This document shows positions 62,701 to 64,000 of a stretch of 64,000 bases of DNA, in pieces. The stretch covers positions 1,526,256 through 1,590,255 of the forward strand of contig NZ_JARXXV010000001.1 in assembly GCF_029893825.1 (NCBI RefSeq). Direction: 5' to 3'. The position numbers were made by a program, and so were the translations under genes. Below the pieces are notes generated by a model. It had not been told where the DNA came from. It saw nothing but the letters and a program-made list of their open reading frames with translations, and ran no database searches. Each line of letters begins with the position of its first letter. Position 1 is the stretch's first letter. Source of the stretch: Aurantimicrobium minutum. GTDB lineage: Bacteria; Actinomycetota; Actinomycetes; Actinomycetales; Microbacteriaceae.

Positions 62701-63506
62701 TTGTTACGCGCCTTGACTACGAGGTCTTCATAAGCAGCAAGGAATTCGCCGAAAGTCATAGTGTCTGCACGCTTAATGCCAGGAACCATAAGGGCACGAG
62801 AACCGTCAGGCTTGGGTACGTCAACCGCGAGACCAAGGGTGACGTGTGCTGGTGAAACCAGTGCAGGCTTGCCATCTACTTCGTCGTAATAGACGTTTTG
62901 GCTGGGGAAAGCCTTCAACGCCTGGACCAGCGCCCAGCCAATGATGTGGGTGAAGGAAACCTTCCCACCTCGGGTTCGCTTGAGGTGGTTGTTGATAACA
63001 ATGCGGTTATCAATGAGAAGCTTGGCGGGGATTGCGCGTACGCTTGTTGCGGTGGGGATAGTCAAAGACTGGTCCATATTGGTTGCCAAAGCCTTGGGCA
63101 TTCCCTTGAGGATCGTTACAACGTCCTCTTCGGCAGACTCAGCAGCAGCGAAGTCCTGAGCAATAACTGGAGCATCTGCAGGGATAGGTGCTGATTGAGC
63201 TGGGCGTGAGGTGGTGGTGGCAACGGGCTGTGTGTCTGTGCCAGCAGTTGCAGTGACAGGTGGAGTGGTTGCCTGAGCCGGGGCAGAAAGTGCGGGGGTT
63301 GCAGGGGCTGTAAACCCGGACTTTGCTGCGTACTTCTCCAGTGTTGGCCACCAGTTTGGATCGACTGAGTTCTTGTCTACGACGAATTGCTCATAGAGCT
63401 CTTCGACCATCCATTCATTAGCGCCGAACTCATCGGCTGCTCCGCCATTCTCCGTCTGGTTCGACACAGCTAAAGTCGCCCACTCTCCGTTGATTATGTT
63501 GGTCAA
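59769..63506 (-). CDS. kgd: Multifunctional 2-oxoglutarate dehydrogenase E1/E2 (Kgd)
   Basis: A 1245-residue actinobacterial OdhA/Kgd of the TCA cycle. Order: N-terminal segment FGANEWMVEELYEQF, an Ala/Pro/Thr-rich linker (about 65-110), an E2-like acyltransferase domain (about 120-350, with TYDHRVIQGAGSGEFL), then the thiamine-diphosphate E1 domains (IGMAHRGRLNVLTNI, HGDAAMAGQGVV, GDDPEAVVRVARLA, RRRGHNEGDDPSMTQP). No lipoyl domain, as usual. TTG 63506 is the first start; GTG 63467 (VSNQTENGG) may be the real one. A TTATAT-type -10 lies near 63540. Confidence 0.93.
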   Translation of the reverse strand: MTNIINGEWATLAVSNQTENGGAADEFGANEWMVEELYEQFVVDKNSVDPNWWPTLEKYAAKSGFTAPATPALSAPAQATTPPVTATAGTDTQPVATTTSRPAQSAPIPADAPVIAQDFAAAESAEEDVVTILKGMPKALATNMDQSLTIPTATSVRAIPAKLLIDNRIVINNHLKRTRGGKVSFTHIIGWALVQALKAFPSQNVYYDEVDGKPALVSPAHVTLGLAVDVPKPDGSRALMVPGIKRADTMTFGEFLAAYEDLVVKARNNKLAAEDFQGITVSLTNPGGIGTVHSVPRLMRGQGCIIGAGALDYPAEFQGASEETLIEMAISKVLTLTSTYDHRVIQGAGSGEFLKIVHELLIGQRNFYEDIFAALRIPYVPIHWGVDVSVNRGSAIDKTARVQELINAYRVRGHLMADIDPLEYKQRTHPDLEIESHGLTFWDLDREFVTGGIGGTRTAPLRKVLGILRDSYCRTVGLEYMHIQDPEQRKWIQEKVERPYEKPGHDEQMRILGKLNEAEAFETFLQTKYVGQKRFSLEGGESVIPLLDEILQDAATAELDGVGIGMAHRGRLNVLTNIAGKTYGQIFREFEGTQDPKSVQGSGDVKYHLGTEGVFTSAEGKTIPVSLAANPSHLETVNTVLQGIVRAKQDLKPIGTFTTLPVLIHGDAAMAGQGVVLEGLQMSQLRGYRIGGTVHIVINNQVGFTTLPEASRTSVYATDVAKTIQAPIWHVNGDDPEAVVRVARLAFEFRQRFNKDVVIDLVCYRRRGHNEGDDPSMTQPLMYNLIEAKRSVRRLYTEALVGRGDITQEEFDKAQADFQAQLETAFAETHAAQTGTMSTIGANDTVTGGNLLDNEVLAPTTTGVDVSVIHRIGDAFNNVPAGFTVHSKLQQLLAKRLEMSRNGDIDWGFGELLAFGSLLLEGKPVRLTGQDVRRGTFVQRHAVFHDRENGQEWLPLLNLSEDQGRFWIYDSLLSEYAVLGYEYGYSVQREDALVMWEAQFGDFADGAQTVIDEYISASEQKWGQRSSVVMLLPHGYEGQGPDHSSARIERFLQLCAEDNMVVARPSTPASYFHLLRRQAYSKPRKPLIVFTPKAMLRLRGASSNVEDFTSGVFEPVLDDPRQLDRNAVKRVILTAGKPYHDLVAELEKFPNPAIAIVRLEQFYPAPMKQLNEVLASYPNAELVWYQDEPANQGAWPFMLFEVSPKLEGRVLRNVSRPASASPAVGSAKRHAIEAAEILSKALNFS

Positions 63507-63572
63507 ATGTTCAGCGAATTAAGTTTCGCAAAGACGTATATAACTCTAACCGTTGGAATTGATGTTGGTGCC

Positions 63573-64000
63573 CTATGGCACCCGTATGTAGGTGCAGCCC
63601 CAGTCGTAGTCGCCGCCGCCAGAGAGTTGTGGATAGCCACAAATACGGTGTGTGCCTGGGCTTGCAGGGATAGAGGCGGTGAAGCCGTGGCTGGTTCCAG
63701 CACTTGGGTATGTCGCAGATGATCCGGTGTTGGTTTGGTTGGCGGTGAATGCGCTGGTGCGTACTCCATCAACGGTGAACACGACAGATGCGCTGCTGTT
63801 TTGGCTTGCAGGGTAGAGCAACCATCCAGAGGTGTTGATTTGGCCTGCACTTCCAGTCAACGATTCCCAAGCTCCGGCGATTCGGGGAGTGTTGGGGACG
63901 GTGACGTAGGTGCAGCCCCAGTCGTAGTCGCCGCCGCCAGAGAGTTGTGGATAGCCACAAATACGGTGTGTGCCTGGGCTTGCAGGGATAGAGGCGGTGA
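63573..64000 (-). CDS. C-terminal end of a secreted tandem-repeat protein
   Basis: The minus strand is open from the window edge to a TAG at 63573-63575, giving the last ~141 residues. At least one full repeat of 106 residues plus part of another is visible. Each has SSASVVFTVDGVRTSAFTAN, SAGTSHGFTASIPASPGTH and RICGYPQLSGGGDYDWGC. The HGF...P...GTH..C pattern is known from repeats in secreted actinobacterial enzymes and surface proteins; two cysteines per repeat could form a disulfide. The N-terminal part, which would define the function, is outside the window. Confidence 0.75.
   Translation of the reverse strand, partial: TASIPASPGTHRICGYPQLSGGGDYDWGCTYVTVPNTPRIAGAWESLTGSAGQINTSGWLLYPASQNSSASVVFTVDGVRTSAFTANQTNTGSSATYPSAGTSHGFTASIPASPGTHRICGYPQLSGGGDYDWGCTYIRVP
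63588..63682. repeat. Direct repeat copy 1 (at least 95 bp identical)
   Basis: Identical base for base to 63906-64000, 318 bp (106 codons) away; both lie in the repeat-protein gene. Copy 2 is cut by the window end. Confidence 0.9.
63906..64000. repeat. Direct repeat copy 2 (continues past the window)
   Basis: Second copy of the 318-bp-period repeat; identity to copy 1 holds to the last base of the window. Confidence 0.9.

Noticed and set aside
61683..62855. Long open frame (about 390 codons) antisense to kgd
   Set aside because: It mirrors the codon pattern of kgd, shows no domain, and lies wholly within a strongly conserved gene; treated as a shadow frame.

Overview
The window is densely packed actinobacterial chromosome, most likely from a member of the Microbacteriaceae with a small, streamlined genome (freshwater Aurantimicrobium/Rhodoluna/Aquiluna type; the genus is inference). 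Lineage markers are the MtrA-MtrB-LpqB module, two WhiB proteins, a GTG-started acyl-CoA carboxylase epsilon subunit, an Rv3235-family protein, DUF3499, DUF5719, a SigR/RsrA pair and a Kgd-type 2-oxoglutarate dehydrogenase with a fused acyltransferase domain. From memory, gene content and much of the order match the M. tuberculosis region Rv3219-Rv3282. I found no tRNA, rRNA, CRISPR array, insertion sequence or prophage, and no stretch over 300 bp without a gene.

Layout. 1-5933: start of maf, an RNA methyltransferase, accE-accD, birA, a PH-domain membrane protein, a polyprenol-phosphate-mannose synthase and GtrA. 5990-14021: purK-purE-LCP ligase, two tandem O-antigen-ligase-like proteins, an acyl-CoA dehydrogenase and manA. 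14165-22906: whiB2, a 965-residue glycosyltransferase/membrane protein, DUF5719, an Rv3259-like protein, a two-gene A+T-richer cassette of unknown function (19478-21264), DUF3499 and phosphomannomutase. 22952-32750: ahcY, mtrA-mtrB-lpqB, comF, a short hibernation factor and secA. 32802-43963: small conserved proteins, an orphan SAF-domain/ParA-like pair, an esterase, PdtaS-type histidine kinase, two CNNM/CorC-type proteins, flavin reductase, NAD(P)HX dehydratase and a GT87-like protein. 43936-57630: metX, crotonase, metY, acyltransferase, K+ channel, ung, GNAT, lipoprotein, whiB1, bcp, rmlB-rmlD, rsgA-aroA, sigR-rsrA. 57688-64000: an OafA-like acyltransferase with SGNH domain, kgd, and the 3' end of a secreted repeat protein.

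Two themes link the genes. First, much of the window builds the cell envelope: mannose supply (manA, manB), lipid-linked mannose, rhamnose (rmlB, rmlD), polymerases/ligases, LCP attachment, O-acylation, Sec export and the MtrAB-LpqB envelope-stress system. Second, regulation is compact: many genes have a TANNNT -10 element ending 6-7 nt before the start codon, which predicts leaderless mRNAs. Four divergent gene pairs share one symmetric -10 element (TAGGCTA, TAGCCTA or TAGGTTA) in a very short gap. sigR carries a textbook SigR-type promoter (GGGAAT-N18-GTT).

The least explained items are the two-gene cassette at 19478-21264, the four-hairpin leader before the first CNNM gene, alternative hairpins before metY, a hairpin spanning the crotonase start codon, the C-terminally short hibernation factor, and a ParA-like protein whose P-loop lysine is replaced.
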